A DNA stretch of 64,000 bases from Methylophilus aquaticus (GTDB taxonomy: Bacteria; Pseudomonadota; Gammaproteobacteria; Burkholderiales; Methylophilaceae): positions 53,000 through 116,999 of the forward strand of contig NZ_JAVCAP010000021.1 of the NCBI RefSeq assembly GCF_030769565.1, written 5' to 3'. Positions 43,202 to 52,561 of the stretch are shown one piece after another. The translations under genes and the position numbers were made by a program. The notes below the pieces were generated by a model that did not search any database, had not been told where the DNA came from, and saw nothing but the letters and a program-made list of their open reading frames with translations. Every line of letters starts with the position of its first letter. Within the stretch, counting starts at the first letter, position 1.

Positions 43202-43573
43202 ATGGCTACTACTGATACCTGCGTCTCCGTTTCCCCATACTTTCAAATCCACCCAGGCCAGGCTGCAGCCTTTCGTGCTGTCTGTGAAAAATATGTCGCA
43301 TGGTCAGCCCGCGAACCTGGCTGCCTGTATTACGGCTTTAGTTTTGATGGTGACCTTGCGCACTGCCGCGAAGGATTTGAAAACGCCGATGCGCTGTTGG
43401 CCCATATCGAGAATTTACGGCCGATTTTGCATGAAATGGGTGAAGTCTCCCAATTGCTGCGTATTGAGGTGCACGGTCCTGAATCTGAGCTAGAGAAACT
43501 ACGAACGCCGTTGGCGGGCATGCATCCACAGTGGTTTGTGCTGGAATATGGTTATCGAAAATCACCAGAATAG
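43202..43573 (+). CDS. Antibiotic biosynthesis monooxygenase (ABM) domain protein
   Basis: 123 residues with the dimeric ferredoxin-like ABM fold: F-Q-I-H-P-G-Q-A-A-A-F-R near the N terminus, E-P-G-C-L-Y-Y-G-F-S in the middle and E-N-A-D-A-L-L-A-H-I-E-N. The family contains quinol and haem-degrading monooxygenases and many uncharacterised proteins; no specific reaction can be assigned. It follows the protease gene by 14 bases. Confidence 0.82.
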   Translation: MATTDTCVSVSPYFQIHPGQAAAFRAVCEKYVAWSAREPGCLYYGFSFDGDLAHCREGFENADALLAHIENLRPILHEMGEVSQLLRIEVHGPESELEKLRTPLAGMHPQWFVLEYGYRKSPE

Positions 43574-43610
43574 ATTTTAAAGGACTGGGTCACAGACTCA
43601 TTAAAATGAC

Positions 43611-44264
43611 ATGACAAATGTATATAAAAAAAGAAAAGTATTGGTAGTAACTTTGCTACTCACAATACTGCTATTTCCTATTGGAGTATATGTCTACAAT
43701 TTTGGATTTGTAATTCTTGATGACCATCAACGATGGGCTGAAATGGGATCCGCAATGTCTGGTATTTACGGTCCTATTCTTACGATTCTAACGCTATTGG
43801 TTTTAATCTTTCAGCTAAATCTGCAGGAAAAGTTAAATAGGCACACCTATGATCAAGCTTATGTTCAAGAAGCAAGGGCAGATATTAATTTTTATCTAGA
43901 TCAGCTATCAAAGGCATTTGCCAGCAAGTTTGAGGATGACAAATTTGTTGGGCAAGTTTTAACCGATACATTTGCGTACTCAACAAAACAAGAGCTACTC
44001 ACCTCTCCATTAATCGAGATAGCGAAGGCTCTTGATAAGCATCATTCGAGTTTACTAACTTCTTGGGCTGCATATTATTCTGTACTTGCTGGAATTGGTG
44101 TGCATCAACGGTATCCGTATGAGAATGCACATATAGCTGCTCGGAATAAAGCAGTTGCTTTGTTTTCTTATGCAGGATGTGCCGCTTTAGATAACTTTCT
44201 ATTTGCCGTATCTGAAGAACGTTTAAAAATCCCTTACGCATTTGCCTCGAAGCTTAATGAGTAG
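43611..44264 (+). CDS. Membrane hypothetical protein, AT-rich
   Basis: 217 residues. Two membrane helices near 9-31 and 49-68, flanking a short acidic loop with H-Q-R-W-A-E-M-G-S-A-M-S-G-I-Y-G-P-I, then a cytoplasmic helical domain of about 145 residues. The layout recalls the putative phage abortive-infection membrane proteins that carry an S-x-x-x-G-I/T-x-G-P-I segment, but homology is not certain. Base composition is clearly richer in A+T than the neighbours, suggesting horizontal acquisition. Confidence 0.72.
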   Translation: MTNVYKKRKVLVVTLLLTILLFPIGVYVYNFGFVILDDHQRWAEMGSAMSGIYGPILTILTLLVLIFQLNLQEKLNRHTYDQAYVQEARADINFYLDQLSKAFASKFEDDKFVGQVLTDTFAYSTKQELLTSPLIEIAKALDKHHSSLLTSWAAYYSVLAGIGVHQRYPYENAHIAARNKAVALFSYAGCAALDNFLFAVSEERLKIPYAFASKLNE

Positions 44265-44363
44265 AAGCGCTTTGACATGTCTCTAGGCTTTTTTCAAGCT
44301 CACAATTGATTAGTTAAGGCTCGTTTGACATGTTGAATTTATGGGTGACATGAGTTTAATCGC

Positions 44364-44864
44364 CTATTCGCCCGCTTTGATCGTCATTTTTCCCTTGTGC
44401 AAGCGCACATCCATCCTGCCCAGAAAACTCATGCCCAACAGGGCATCGCCTTCCAGGCCGGGCGCAATGGTGGCGGCAACATCGTGTGCAGTGATGCCGC
44501 CGAGTTGTACGGTTTTCAACCTGACCAGGTAAGCGACGGCTTCGCCGTTGGCGGTGTGGGTGCTGACGGCTTCCTGACTCCGCAAACCCAGCCTGTCGGC
44601 CACGCTCTGTGAGATGGCGACGCCGGTTGCCCCGGTGTCTACCAGTACGCGCACGCGTTCACCGTTGATCAGTGCTTCGGCGCCATAATGCCCATCAGGA
44701 CCGCGTTTGAGTTCGACCACTTGCGGTGTGCCTATTTGCTCAAGGCTGTTAGGGTGTTGTATGCGGTCTACGAGCGTCCAGACCAGTGCTGCCAGCACGA
44801 GCCAGATCAATAAGTAAAGTATGCTGAAGCCGCGTGAGAATATTCGTTGAGTCGCATTGTGCAT
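44364..44864 (-). CDS. Membrane-anchored retropepsin-like aspartic protease
   Basis: 166 residues: one N-terminal membrane helix (about 13-33), then a clan AA aspartic protease domain with the active site V-L-V-D-T-G-A-T and the second glycine motif D-A-L-L-G-M-S-F-L. This is the TIGR02281 type common in proteobacteria. It should act as a homodimer in the periplasm; substrates are unknown. It lies 16 bases downstream of the phosphomannomutase gene on the same strand. Confidence 0.88.
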   Translation of the reverse strand: MHNATQRIFSRGFSILYLLIWLVLAALVWTLVDRIQHPNSLEQIGTPQVVELKRGPDGHYGAEALINGERVRVLVDTGATGVAISQSVADRLGLRSQEAVSTHTANGEAVAYLVRLKTVQLGGITAHDVAATIAPGLEGDALLGMSFLGRMDVRLHKGKMTIKAGE

Positions 44865-44880
44865 GCTGATTGAATGGAGG

Positions 44881-46293
44881 CTAAAAAGGAATTTTCAAGT
44901 CAGGCCTGTGGCTGTTGAGTTGCTGTTTGAACGCCTCCTGAATGCGTTCCAGGGCTGTTTCAGTATCGGCCTCAAAGCGCAGCGTCAGCACCGGCGTGGT
45001 GTTTGAGGCACGTATCAGGCCAAAGCCGTCGGCATACTCCACGCGCAGGCCATCAATGGTGATCACTTCCACCGCGTCTGCGAAGTGTGCCGATTGCTGG
45101 AGGCTGTTGATCAGGGCATGCGGTTCGCCTTCTGCCATCGCGATTTGCAGCTCTGGCGTATTGACGCTGTCAGGTATGGCGTCGAGCACGGCGCTGGCAT
45201 CGGCGCTGCGGCTGACAATTTCGAGCAAGCGGGCCGCACTGTAGAGGCCATCATCAAAGCCAAACCAGCGTGGTTTGCCTTGTGTGCTGTCGTTAAAAAA
45301 CAGGTGGCCGGAAAGCTCTCCACCGATGGCGGCCCCGGTTTCATGGATTTTGGCTTTCATCAGCGAGTGACCGGTTTTCCAGATCACCGGTTTCCCGCCA
45401 TGCGCTTTGATCCAGGGGGATAAGTGACGCGTGGATTTGACATCGAATACCACGGGGCTACCAAGCTGCTGTGCCAGGACATCCTCTATAAACAGCATTA
45501 GCTGGCGATCGCTGCGGATAATGTGTCCTTGTTTGGTCACTACGCCCAGGCGGTCACCATCGCCATCAAACGCCAGGCCAATCTCTGCCTCGCCCAGCCG
45601 CAACCGGGCAATGATGTCTTGCAGGTTTTTGGCTTCAACCGGGTCTGGATGATGGTTGGGAAAGTGTCCGTCGACCTCGCAAAACAAGGTTTCCACTTCA
45701 CAGCCTAGCGCCTTGAACAGTGCAGGTGCAAACGCCCCGGCCACGCCATTGCCACAATCAATCACTACCCGCATCGGGCGAGTGAGCTGGATATCACGCA
45801 CAATCGTCTGCTGGTACGCGGCTGCAATGTCATGCGTGGCAAGCTGGCCTGCTTGCGGCGCGCGGCGAAATTGCCGGGCTAGGATACGCTGCCTGAGCGC
45901 TTGTATGGCTTCGCTGCTCAGCGTGTGACCGGCAATCACCATTTTGATGCCATTGTACTGCGGTGGATTATGGCTGCCGGTGATCATGATGCCGCTGCGG
46001 GTTTGCGGCAGGTGGTGTGTGGCAAAGTAGAGCATGGGGGTGGTGACCATGCCCAGGCTGATCACATCGGTGCCTGTGTGCAACACACCTTCGCCCAGTG
46101 CGGCTGCCAGGGCCGGGCTCGATAAGCGGCCATCATAGCCGATGCAGAGACGCTGCTCGCCATGCTCCTGTGCCAGCGAGCCCAGTGCCAGCCCGATCTG
46201 GTAGACAATCTCTGTGGTCAAGGTGTCATCGACAATGCCACGAATGTCATACGCCTTGAAAATGGAAGCAGGAAGCAAGGGGGCAGACTGCAT
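44881..46293 (-). CDS. Phosphomannomutase/phosphoglucomutase (AlgC/ManB type)
   Basis: 470 residues of the alpha-D-phosphohexomutase family: N-terminal F-K-A-Y-D-I-R-G-I-V, phosphoserine loop I-T-G-S-H-N-P-P-Q-Y-N-G-I-K, metal site D-G-D-G-D-R-L-G, sugar loop G-G-E-L-S-G-H, and C-terminal R-A-S-N-T-T-P-V-L. It supplies mannose 1-phosphate or glucose 1-phosphate for polysaccharide synthesis. Distinct in lineage from the pgm at 39979. iscX lies 6 bases upstream. Confidence 0.93.
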   Translation of the reverse strand: MQSAPLLPASIFKAYDIRGIVDDTLTTEIVYQIGLALGSLAQEHGEQRLCIGYDGRLSSPALAAALGEGVLHTGTDVISLGMVTTPMLYFATHHLPQTRSGIMITGSHNPPQYNGIKMVIAGHTLSSEAIQALRQRILARQFRRAPQAGQLATHDIAAAYQQTIVRDIQLTRPMRVVIDCGNGVAGAFAPALFKALGCEVETLFCEVDGHFPNHHPDPVEAKNLQDIIARLRLGEAEIGLAFDGDGDRLGVVTKQGHIIRSDRQLMLFIEDVLAQQLGSPVVFDVKSTRHLSPWIKAHGGKPVIWKTGHSLMKAKIHETGAAIGGELSGHLFFNDSTQGKPRWFGFDDGLYSAARLLEIVSRSADASAVLDAIPDSVNTPELQIAMAEGEPHALINSLQQSAHFADAVEVITIDGLRVEYADGFGLIRASNTTPVLTLRFEADTETALERIQEAFKQQLNSHRPDLKIPF

Positions 46294-46299
46294 GTTGGT

Positions 46300-46494
46300 T
46301 TATTCTGCTTCTTCGATCCAGGCCAGTTGGATCGCTTCGAGGATTTTTTCCCCGCAATGGCTGGCATCCTCTTCGAAGCCATCCAGATCCAGTACCCATT
46401 GCATCAAATCGGTAAAGCGGATGGTTTTGGGGTCGATGTCGGGATATTTGTCATACAACTCTTCGGCGATACGCTGACTGTCGGTCCACTTCAT
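46300..46494 (-). CDS. iscX: Fe-S assembly protein IscX
   Basis: 64-residue acidic protein with the whole-length IscX pattern ([40 protein letters not shown]). IscX binds IscS and modulates iron delivery in Fe-S cluster assembly. It is normally at the end of the isc operon; here it is detached and leads a minus strand unit with the mutase. Confidence 0.93.
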   Translation of the reverse strand: MKWTDSQRIAEELYDKYPDIDPKTIRFTDLMQWVLDLDGFEEDASHCGEKILEAIQLAWIEEAE

Positions 46495-46746
46495 GATGTA
46501 CAGGCTCCAGTTTTAAGTGATTGTAGGTGTGATGTCATTTGCCATTATAACCGAGCCGTTTCAGGCCACCTAGGCAGCCGCTGTGCCAGATTACGCTGAC
46601 AAGATTCTCAGTGTGAGCTGACTAGGCGCGCGCGTGCATCTTTGACTAAGATGGCGTATGTTGGCGCTAATATGATCTACATACAACACAATCAACATGC
46701 ATAACAATGCAATTCTTATAAAAAACGCAGGTGAATAGAACTGAAT

Positions 46747-48813
46747 ATGCAAGAGACACAAAAAAGTAACACGACAAAAGCGATCGTCTGGACTGTTGCG
46801 GTCCTGGTCGCTATAGTGGCAGTCTGTGAGTGGGTAGGCTGGCCTTTTTTACGCATCCCTTTTACCCATTTTCTGGAAAAACAGTTAGAGCGCACAGTGG
46901 TGATTGATGCGCCTTTTTCATTGCATGCCTGGGGTGGCCTGCGTCTGCAAGCCGCACATGTGCGAATGTCGGCGCCTGCAAGTTTTCAGCAGCCCTATTT
47001 TTTTGATGCGCACGGTGTGGAAATCGCATTACGTTATCGCGATGTGTGGCAACTGCCTGAGGGTGCCGCTTACCGTGTGAAAGCCATTCGTGCTATGCAG
47101 CTGGACGCGCATATGGTACGCACCATAGACGGCAAGGCTACCTGGCAGTTTGACCTGGATGACAATAGCCCAACACGGCCTTTTCCTGTGATTGAGGGCC
47201 TGAATGTGCGGCAGGGGCAGGTGAACGTTCAAGACGCCATGACGGGCGCCGCGGTGCTGGCAAAGTTTACTACCGAAGAGGGCAGTGCTGATGCATCACC
47301 CCACGCCAAGGTCACGCTGCAAGGCACGCTGAAAAAAGTCCCGCTGCGCGGCATGCTCGAAACGGCCGGATTCTTGCCAGCAGTGACCCAGAAGCCAGAT
47401 TCGCCACCGGTGCATTCTTCGGGATGGCTCAACTATGGCGCACTGTCCCTGCGTTTTGACGGGTCTGTGTACGACATGTTTGGCCAGCCGCGCGTCAAGG
47501 GGCGCCTGGACTTGGTCGGCCCTTCATTGGGGGATGTCGGTGATTTGTTTGACATCACCTTGCCGCGGACCTCGGCCTTTAAAGTGCGCGCAGACATTGA
47601 AAAGTCCTCTGCACAATGGCGGGTCACAGTACCTGCCGCCAAGATTGGGCGCAGTGCGCTGGCTGGAAAGTTTACCTACGACACCGAGGGCGACAAGCCC
47701 ATGCTGCGCGGTACGCTGACCGGCAAAAAATTATATCTGGCTGACCTCGCTCCCGCTTTTGGTGCGCCAGTCGCTGAACCAGCTTCTGTCAAAGAGCATG
47801 CGACGGCAACCAGTGCCAGTCCACCCGCCAAAATGTTCCCGGATACCCCTTTGGACTTTGCAACCTATGTGCGTATGCATGCTGAAGTTGAAGTAGACCT
47901 GGATAACGTGGATTTAGGCAATGCCTTTCGCGAACCCATCGCCCCTTTAAAAGGGCATTTGTCTTTACTCAACAATAAGCTGTCACTTTCTCATATTGAT
48001 GCCCGCACTGCACAGGGCAGTCTGGCGGGTGAGATCTTTATCGATGCGCACGAGGTGTCCGCTACGCAAGCTGCTGGCGCACAAGCACTAGTACCGGACT
48101 GGGGCATTGAGCTTGCTGTACGCGATATTCGCCTGGAAAAGTGGCTGAAGGTCGCACCCACACCCAAACAAGACGCGCGCACGCAGCCTGACACTCCCGG
48201 CAAACCCTCTGCTGATACGCCACAACCTTATATCAGTGGCTTGCTGAATGGACGCTCCCGGCTACATGGTCAAGGCCGTTCTACGCGTGCCCTGATGCAG
48301 TCACTGAATGGCGAATTGGCCTTGTTGATCAGGCAAGGTAAGGTTTCTCATCTGTTGATCGAGGCCGCAGGGCTGGATATTGCACAGGCAGTGGGCGTCA
48401 TGATCAAAGGCGATCAGCCGCTAGAAATGCAATGTGCCGCCATGGGCTGGAAAGCCAAACAAGGCATCCTGACCCCCGAAGCTGCGTTAATTGATACCAA
48501 GGTCACCACGCTGGTGGCGACAGGCACTGTCGACCTTGGGCAAGAGCAGCTTGATTTGACCTTGCGTGCCCGCCCTAAAAACTTCTCACCGCTGACTGTA
48601 CGTTCGCCCATCCGTGTGCAAGGGACATTTATGGCACCTGAAGTATCGATCAATAAAGCACCTGTCGCAGCACGGGTTGCCGGAGCCGCATTACTGGCGT
48701 TGATCAACCCATTTGCAGCGATTCTGCCTTTCCTGGACCCGGGCACAAGTGATGCGGCGAATAATGCGGATTGTGCAGACACATTGCAACAACTGAAAAA
48801 ACAAGGCCATTAG
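46747..48813 (+). CDS. AsmA-family protein
   Basis: 688 residues: N-terminal membrane helix (about 12-33), a long beta-rich periplasmic region typical of AsmA-like lipid-bridge proteins, and a C-terminal AsmA_2 domain (around 500-650) with L-N-G-R-S-R-L-H-G-Q-G-R-S and G-T-V-D-L-G-Q-E-Q-L-D-L-T-L-R-A. AsmA proteins are implicated in phospholipid transfer to the outer membrane. A Pro/Thr-rich linker sits near 476-492. Confidence 0.87.
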   Translation: MQETQKSNTTKAIVWTVAVLVAIVAVCEWVGWPFLRIPFTHFLEKQLERTVVIDAPFSLHAWGGLRLQAAHVRMSAPASFQQPYFFDAHGVEIALRYRDVWQLPEGAAYRVKAIRAMQLDAHMVRTIDGKATWQFDLDDNSPTRPFPVIEGLNVRQGQVNVQDAMTGAAVLAKFTTEEGSADASPHAKVTLQGTLKKVPLRGMLETAGFLPAVTQKPDSPPVHSSGWLNYGALSLRFDGSVYDMFGQPRVKGRLDLVGPSLGDVGDLFDITLPRTSAFKVRADIEKSSAQWRVTVPAAKIGRSALAGKFTYDTEGDKPMLRGTLTGKKLYLADLAPAFGAPVAEPASVKEHATATSASPPAKMFPDTPLDFATYVRMHAEVEVDLDNVDLGNAFREPIAPLKGHLSLLNNKLSLSHIDARTAQGSLAGEIFIDAHEVSATQAAGAQALVPDWGIELAVRDIRLEKWLKVAPTPKQDARTQPDTPGKPSADTPQPYISGLLNGRSRLHGQGRSTRALMQSLNGELALLIRQGKVSHLLIEAAGLDIAQAVGVMIKGDQPLEMQCAAMGWKAKQGILTPEAALIDTKVTTLVATGTVDLGQEQLDLTLRARPKNFSPLTVRSPIRVQGTFMAPEVSINKAPVAARVAGAALLALINPFAAILPFLDPGTSDAANNADCADTLQQLKKQGH

Positions 48814-49280
48814 CGTCAAAGTGACTAATAAAGTGACTATGGCCATGTGCGCCGCATTGCTTCTTTATAAAACCAGACGCTTTTGGGGATATGTTTGGTC
48901 GCGCGTGTTGTCATGACAAAAAAAGAGCCCAACCGAAGTTGGGCTGAGGGAGCGATTTTGGAGATATACGCTTACGGTTTGTATAAAGCATAAGCTGTGC
49001 CATGTTTGTAATCTATGCTTTTATGGCGCATTTACGCGATGTTTCTCTTTGCAGGCTGGGTTCTCGACCCGCATATGCTGAAGAATGTGCCCCAAATTAG
49101 TGCATAAGCGGTGATGCTGGCGCATGAATACGCACTTTTGTGCTGGATGGCATGTTTTGATGGCTCCAATGCGCCTCGCTTGCGCTACATATGCGCAGGA
49201 GATGTTAAAGCTGCCAGCCAAGGGCACAACATGATAAAATCCTACTTTCATTTTTTCAGTAAATACGGAAACTTATTGTC
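48814..49280. other. Long gene-free gap between AsmA gene and glyA
   Basis: 467 bases without a convincing protein gene. It holds the minus-oriented terminator at 48918-48945 and, to its right, a stretch with several small palindromes (for example GGGTTCTCGACCC near 49058). The glyA promoter and 5' leader must be at the right end. The best small frame, on the minus strand at 49021-49251, has no recognisable features. Confidence 0.5.
48918..48945 (-). terminator. Orphan Rho-independent terminator, minus strand
   Basis: Read on the minus strand: AGCCCAAC-TTCG-GTTGGGCT followed by CT and seven T. On the + strand only the A-run precedes the stem, so it would stop leftward transcription. No leftward gene lies to its right before glyA, so it may end a small RNA. 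Confidence 0.75.
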
Positions 49281-50528
49281 ATGTTTAGCACTTCTCGTCA
49301 CTTAAACGTTGCCGATCCCGCATTAGCCAAAATGATTGCTGCCGAAGTGGAACGCCAGCATCAGCATATTGAACTGATCGCCTCAGAAAATTACACCAGC
49401 CCGGCCGTCATGGAAGCTCAAGGTTCCCAGCTGACCAACAAGTATGCAGAAGGCTATCCAGGCAAGCGTTTTTACGGTGGCTGCGAATTTGTAGATCAGG
49501 TGGAGCAACTGGCAATTGACCGGCTGAAAGCTTTGTACGGTGCCGAGTATGCTAACGTGCAGCCACACTCCGGATCGCAAGCCAACCAGGCTGTATATTT
49601 CTCGATTTTAAAACCAGGTGACACCGTCATGGGCATGAACCTGGGCCATGGCGGTCACTTGACCCACGGTTCGCCAGCCAACCTGTCCGGTAAATTGTTC
49701 AATATCGTGCCTTATGGCTTGAATGATAAAGAAGAAATCGACTACGACGAGATGGAGCGTATTGCCCTCGAGTGCAAACCAAAACTGCTGATTGGCGGTG
49801 CCTCGGCGTATGCATTGCGTTTTGACTGGGCCCGCATGGCCGAAATCGCCAAAAAAGTCGGTGCGTATTTCATGGTCGATATGGCGCACTACTCTGGTCT
49901 GATTGCAGCGGGTGTGTATCCTAACCCGGTGCCGCATGCTGACTTTGTCACTTCGACTACCCATAAAACCTTGCGTGGGCCACGTGGCGGTATCATCATG
50001 GCCAAAGCCGAGTTTGAAAAGTCTATCAATTCAAACGTGTTCCCAAGTTTGCAAGGTGGCCCGTTGATGCATGTGATTGCCGGTAAAGCGACCGCTTTCC
50101 TCGAAGCTGCGCAACCTGAGTTTAAAGCCTATCAGGCACAAGTGCTGAAGAACGCTGATGCAATGGCTAAAGCACTGGCACAGCGTGGCTTACGCATTAT
50201 TTCTGGTCGTACCGAGTCCCATGTATTCCTGGTTGATTTGCGTCCAAAAGGCTTGACCGGTAAAGCGGCTGACGCTTATCTGGGCCAGGCACATATCACT
50301 GTCAACAAGAATGCGATTCCTAACGACCCTGAGAGCCCATTTGTGACCTCTGGTATCCGTATCGGTTCACCAGCCATTACGACACGTGGCTTTAAAGAAG
50401 CGGAAGCCGAACAAGTGGCACACCTGATTGCCGATGTGCTGGACAACCCGGAAAGTGCCGAGGTGATTGCTGCGGTGAAAACCAAGGTGCATGCCTTGAC
50501 TGACCAGTTTCCAGTGTACGGAGCCTGA
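49281..50528 (+). CDS. glyA: Serine hydroxymethyltransferase
   Basis: 415 residues, PLP enzyme that exchanges C1 units between serine and tetrahydrofolate. It has [10 protein letters not shown] near the N terminus, [13 protein letters not shown] and the PLP lysine in [14 protein letters not shown]. Full length for GlyA. In methylotrophs that fix C1 by the ribulose monophosphate cycle it serves biosynthesis and not the serine cycle. nrdR follows after three bases. Confidence 0.97.
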   Translation: MFSTSRHLNVADPALAKMIAAEVERQHQHIELIASENYTSPAVMEAQGSQLTNKYAEGYPGKRFYGGCEFVDQVEQLAIDRLKALYGAEYANVQPHSGSQANQAVYFSILKPGDTVMGMNLGHGGHLTHGSPANLSGKLFNIVPYGLNDKEEIDYDEMERIALECKPKLLIGGASAYALRFDWARMAEIAKKVGAYFMVDMAHYSGLIAAGVYPNPVPHADFVTSTTHKTLRGPRGGIIMAKAEFEKSINSNVFPSLQGGPLMHVIAGKATAFLEAAQPEFKAYQAQVLKNADAMAKALAQRGLRIISGRTESHVFLVDLRPKGLTGKAADAYLGQAHITVNKNAIPNDPESPFVTSGIRIGSPAITTRGFKEAEAEQVAHLIADVLDNPESAEVIAAVKTKVHALTDQFPVYGA

Positions 50529-50531
50529 TTC

Positions 50532-50981
50532 TTGAAGTGTCCGTTTTGCGGTGCCGATGACACTCAGGTCATTGATTCCAGAATCAATGAGGAAGGTAAT
50601 TCTATCCGTCGGCGTCGGCGTTGTCCTGCGTGTGACAAACGGTTTACTACTTATGAAACTGCAGAGTTGCATCTGCCGCAGGTGGTCAAGCAAAATGGGA
50701 CGCGGGAAGAGTTTAAACCTGAAAAGTTGCGGCTTTCATTTACACGGGCCTTGCACAAGCGGCCCGTGCCTACCGAGTATGTAGATAAAGCGCTGGAGCG
50801 GATTGTGCAGAAAGTGTTGAGCTTGGGGGCGCGTGAAGTGCCGGCCATGCTGCTCGGCGAAACCGTGATGCAGGAGCTCAAGCAGATGGATCAGGTAGCC
50901 TATATCCGCTTTGCCTCGGTATATCGCAGTTTCTCGGATGTGGATGACTTTCATAATGCCATCCGCGATCTGGACAGCTAA
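50532..50981 (+). CDS. nrdR: Transcriptional repressor NrdR
   Basis: 149 residues beginning with TTG: zinc ribbon C-P-F-C-G ... [12 protein letters not shown], then an ATP-cone domain ([11 protein letters not shown]). NrdR senses dATP/ATP and represses ribonucleotide reductase genes. The glyA-nrdR order is common in betaproteobacteria, where ribD often follows; here ribD is 3.9 kb further on. Confidence 0.96.
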   Translation: MKCPFCGADDTQVIDSRINEEGNSIRRRRRCPACDKRFTTYETAELHLPQVVKQNGTREEFKPEKLRLSFTRALHKRPVPTEYVDKALERIVQKVLSLGAREVPAMLLGETVMQELKQMDQVAYIRFASVYRSFSDVDDFHNAIRDLDS

Positions 50982-51022
50982 CTGGTTAGCGCATACAAAA
51001 TACATCAAAACAGGGGGAAAGT

Positions 51023-51400
51023 ATGAAGCTGATTAAAATGTCGGCGCTGGTGTTGGCAGCGTTTACCGTGTTGCTCACCATTGTATTTTTTACCTGGTGG
51101 GCGTTTAAGGATCAAGCCGTATTTGGCAGTGAGCAGTTTGACCAGACGCGCTGGATGGAGCTTTCAAGCAGTGTGCAGCATGATTGCCGACGCGGGGATA
51201 TGGCATATGACCTGAAAAGCCACATTCTGATTCGCGGTGCAAAAAAAGAAGCTGTCATGGCGCTGCTTGGTCGTCCAAGCCTTGAAGATGCTGACGCGCT
51301 GGAATATGACCTCGGCAAATGCATGCATGTCTATCATGCTTTGCGTATTTACTTTGACCATGACGGGCGTTTAACGCATAGCCAGATATCTTCCCACTAG
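51023..51400 (+). CDS. Single-span hypothetical protein
   Basis: 125 residues with one N-terminal hydrophobic segment (about 7-28) and a small periplasmic domain. Features are L-I-R-G-A-K-K-E-A-V-M-A-L-L-G-R-P, which resembles the helix of SmpA/OmlA-like domains, and L-E-Y-D-L-G-K-C. Family not certain. ATG after aggggga; ends 18 bases before the convergent serC end. Confidence 0.75.
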   Translation: MKLIKMSALVLAAFTVLLTIVFFTWWAFKDQAVFGSEQFDQTRWMELSSSVQHDCRRGDMAYDLKSHILIRGAKKEAVMALLGRPSLEDADALEYDLGKCMHVYHALRIYFDHDGRLTHSQISSH

Positions 51401-51418
51401 GTGCTCACGCGCCTGTAT

Positions 51419-52561
51419 TCAGGCATAGGCTGGAGATCGCCCGGCACTTTTCTTTTGGGCTGGCTGGTAACTTTTGCGAAATACCTGCATAAATGCTGCC
51501 AGCTGCTCAGTGGCAGCGAATTCCAGACCGTTATAAATTGAAGCGCGAATGCCGCCAATGCTACGGTGGCCATTCAATCCGGAAAACCCGGCTTCCCGTG
51601 CCTGTTGCAGAAATGCCTGTTCAATTTCTGTACTGGGCAAATTAAATACCACATTCATTTTTGATCGATCCGCCACGGCTGCCCGGCCACGGTAAAAGTC
51701 TGCGTGGTCGTCCAGCACCTGATACAAGCAGTCTGCCTTGGCCTGATTGCGCACGGCGATAGTGTGCAAGCCACCGATCTCGTCACGCAGCCAGCGTGTG
51801 ACCAGCAGCACGCTGTAAATGGCAAACACGGGTGGTGTGTTGTAGATTGAGTGTGCATCGGCCTGCGCATGGTAGTTAATAAAGCCTGGCAAATCGCTGG
51901 GCAGGCTATGCATAAAGTCATCGCGCAAAATGACCAGTGTCACACCTGCCGGACCAATGTTTTTCTGGGCATGCGCATAAATCATGGCATAGCGGTTGAA
52001 TTCACCCGGCGCTGATAACAGGTCGGACGACATATCACAGATGCGTGGTACATCTTCGCGGCCAGGCACCCGATGAAACTGCAAGCCCTCTACCGTTTCA
52101 TTGGAGATGTAGTGAAAATATGCAGCGTCTGTCGATAGCTGTAACTCGGCATCAGTGGGCAAACGGCCAAACTGGTCCGCTTTGCCGCTCCATGCCAATT
52201 GCAGTTTGCCAGATTTCTCAGCTTCATGAATGGCTTTGCCACTCCAGTAACCGCTGTGGATATAATCAGCAGATTGTCCGTTTCGCAGCAGATTCATCGG
52301 CAACATTGAAAACTGCTGTGTGGCGCCCCCTTGCATCATCAGCACCCTGGTTGTCGCGGGTAAGCCCATGAGTTGGCGAATATTGTCTTCCAGTTCGTGC
52401 ACCACTTGCGCAAACCATTCCGAGCGGTGACTGATGCCCAAAATTGACAAGCCGACTTCTGGCACACACAGCATGGCAGTGTGCAGCTGTTGCAATACGG
52501 TTTCAGGCAATGCGCCCGGACCGCCGGAAAAATTCAGTTGATTGGCATTCAGTTTCATCAT
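51419..52561 (-). CDS. serC: Phosphoserine aminotransferase
   Basis: 380-residue PLP aminotransferase converting 3-phosphohydroxypyruvate to phosphoserine. Diagnostic parts are N-F-S-G-G-P-G-A-L-P-E at the N terminus, the PLP lysine in A-H-A-Q-K-N-I-G-P-A-G and H-R-S-I-G-G-I-R-A-S-I-Y-N near the end. The first of two ATG codons at 52561 overlaps the stop of the upstream zincin/ATP-grasp gene by four bases, so the two are translationally coupled. Confidence 0.95.
   Translation of the reverse strand: MMKLNANQLNFSGGPGALPETVLQQLHTAMLCVPEVGLSILGISHRSEWFAQVVHELEDNIRQLMGLPATTRVLMMQGGATQQFSMLPMNLLRNGQSADYIHSGYWSGKAIHEAEKSGKLQLAWSGKADQFGRLPTDAELQLSTDAAYFHYISNETVEGLQFHRVPGREDVPRICDMSSDLLSAPGEFNRYAMIYAHAQKNIGPAGVTLVILRDDFMHSLPSDLPGFINYHAQADAHSIYNTPPVFAIYSVLLVTRWLRDEIGGLHTIAVRNQAKADCLYQVLDDHADFYRGRAAVADRSKMNVVFNLPSTEIEQAFLQQAREAGFSGLNGHRSIGGIRASIYNGLEFAATEQLAAFMQVFRKSYQPAQKKSAGRSPAYA

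Noticed and set aside
49021-49251. 76-codon minus strand frame in the glyA leader
   Set aside because: No ribosome site or family features; a small RNA ending at 48918 is the better explanation for the terminator.
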